A stretch of DNA of 15,630 bases from DATARH01 sp036278835 (GTDB lineage Bacteria; Pseudomonadota; Alphaproteobacteria; ATCC43930; CGMCC-115725), in assembly GCA_036278835.1 (NCBI GenBank), contig DASUKH010000019.1:1-15630 (forward strand). Reading direction: 5' to 3'. Below, piece after piece: positions 14,855-15,630 of the stretch. A program made the translations under genes and the position numbers. How positions within the stretch are numbered: the first letter of the stretch is position 1; every line of letters starts with the position of its first letter. The notes beneath the pieces are model-generated. The model was given only the letters and a program-made list of their open reading frames with translations, was not told where the DNA came from and made no database searches.

Positions 14855-15630
14855 TCAGCCCAACACCTCCTTGTTGACGACGTTCTCGCGGTTGGGCTTG
14901 CCGTCGAGGACGGAGAGGAGATTCTGGACGGTGACGATCGCCATGCGGTCCACCGCCTCGCGGGTCACCCCGGCCATGTGCGGCGCCGCCAGGAAATTGG
15001 GCAGAGTCAGGAGCGGGTTGTCCGCCGGGGTCGGCTCCTGGTCGAACACGTCGAGAGCGGCGCCGGCGATGCGTTTTTCGGACAACGCATTGTAAAGCGC
15101 CTTCTCATCGACGATGCCGCCGCGCGCGGTGTTTACGAGGAACGCCGTCCGCTTCATCCTGGCGAGCCGGGCGGCGTTGAAGAGGCCAATCGTCTCCGGC
15201 GTCTTCGGGCAGTGGATCGTGATGAAATCGGCACGCGCCACCCCCTCGTCGAGGTCGCCGACCGGCTCGTAGCCCATACCGCGGATCGTCTCGGAGTAGG
15301 TGTAGGGATCGTAAACGAGGACGTTCATCTCCATCGCGGCGAGGCGCTTGGCCGAGCGCGAGCCGATCTTGCCGAAGCCGATGACGAGCGCGGTCTTGGC
15401 GTAAAGATCGACCGGCAGGTCGCTGTAGCGGTCGCGCCAGCGTCCCTCCTTGACCATCCGGTCCATATAAGCGCCGCGCCGCGCCAGGGACATCAGCAGG
15501 AACACGCCGGCCTCGGCGACGCTGACCGAATTGGCGGTGCCGGCGATCATCAGCGGCAGCTTGCGGCGGGTCAGCGCCGGCACATCGACCGCGTCATAGC
15601 CGACCCCGATGCGCGCGACGACTTCGAGAT
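14855..15630 (-). CDS. D-2-hydroxyacid dehydrogenase (phosphoglycerate dehydrogenase-like), 5' end missing
   Basis: The window holds the last 257 residues of an NAD-dependent D-isomer-specific 2-hydroxyacid dehydrogenase; the frame runs open off the window end, so the first catalytic-domain part lies outside. Fragment residue numbers: the NAD-binding motif is IGFGKIGS (83-90), followed about 18 residues on by Asp107 (VYDPY), the usual ribose-binding acid that favours NAD over NADP. The catalytic triad is Arg169 (NTARGG), Glu198 (DQEP) and His217 (APHMAG). The fragment opens with VVARIGVGYDAVD, also typical. There is no ACT domain after the catalytic region, so it is a short-type enzyme (glyoxylate, hydroxypyruvate or 3-phosphoglycerate reductase/dehydrogenase group). 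The substrate cannot be fixed from the sequence. A GTG at 15583 is internal, not the start. Confidence 0.92.
   Translation of the reverse strand, partial: LEVVARIGVGYDAVDVPALTRRKLPLMIAGTANSVSVAEAGVFLLMSLARRGAYMDRMVKEGRWRDRYSDLPVDLYAKTALVIGFGKIGSRSAKRLAAMEMNVLVYDPYTYSETIRGMGYEPVGDLDEGVARADFITIHCPKTPETIGLFNAARLARMKRTAFLVNTARGGIVDEKALYNALSEKRIAGAALDVFDQEPTPADNPLLTLPNFLAAPHMAGVTREAVDRMAIVTVQNLLSVLDGKPNRENVVNKEVLG

Overview
The window looks like chromosomal DNA from a high-G+C proteobacterium, most likely an alphaproteobacterium of Rhodospirillales type. This is inferred from composition, from the protein styles (adrenodoxin-type ferredoxin with its reductase, a DadA-like dehydrogenase, an RF3, class III alcohol dehydrogenase) and from the dispersed palindromic intergenic repeats. 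No rRNA, tRNA, CRISPR array, insertion sequence or phage gene was seen.

Layout. (1) 1-1536: the 3' end of a 2Fe-2S ferredoxin gene and a complete ferredoxin reductase gene, separated by a palindromic repeat; together they form a short electron-transfer chain for an unseen oxygenase. (2) 1577-3545: a second palindromic repeat, a Rid/YjgF-family gene whose product lacks the family's key arginine, and a convergent DadA-like FAD amino-acid dehydrogenase gene, with another repeat between their 3' ends. (3) 3696-7482: a membrane glycosyltransferase (GT39) whose 3' end overlaps that of an OmpR-type response regulator by 64 bp; divergent from the regulator, an aldo/keto reductase; then a convergent small cupin gene. 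(4) 7483-7901: 419 bp without a protein gene, holding a perfect 12-bp inverted repeat at the cupin ribosome site, a candidate three-hairpin small RNA with its own promoter-like sequence, and a second copy of the 27-bp-arm palindrome. (5) 7902-10949: an uncharacterised AAA+ ATPase gene and prfC (release factor 3), with a good intrinsic terminator between them. (6) 11060-14168: an alpha/beta hydrolase, a FitAB/VapBC-like toxin-antitoxin pair whose antitoxin has an unusual N-terminal domain, and the glutathione-dependent formaldehyde dehydrogenase gene, whose ATG overlaps the toxin stop codon. (7) 14183-15630: a stand-alone CinA C-terminal-domain deamidase, a composite three-hairpin repeat, and most of a D-2-hydroxyacid dehydrogenase cut by the window end.

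Most protein genes are ordinary metabolic or housekeeping genes in short or single-gene units. The parts most worth following up are the candidate small RNA, the extended antitoxin and its tight junction with the formaldehyde dehydrogenase gene, the cupin leader hairpin, and the structured repeats. No complete multi-gene system of a clearly new kind is visible.
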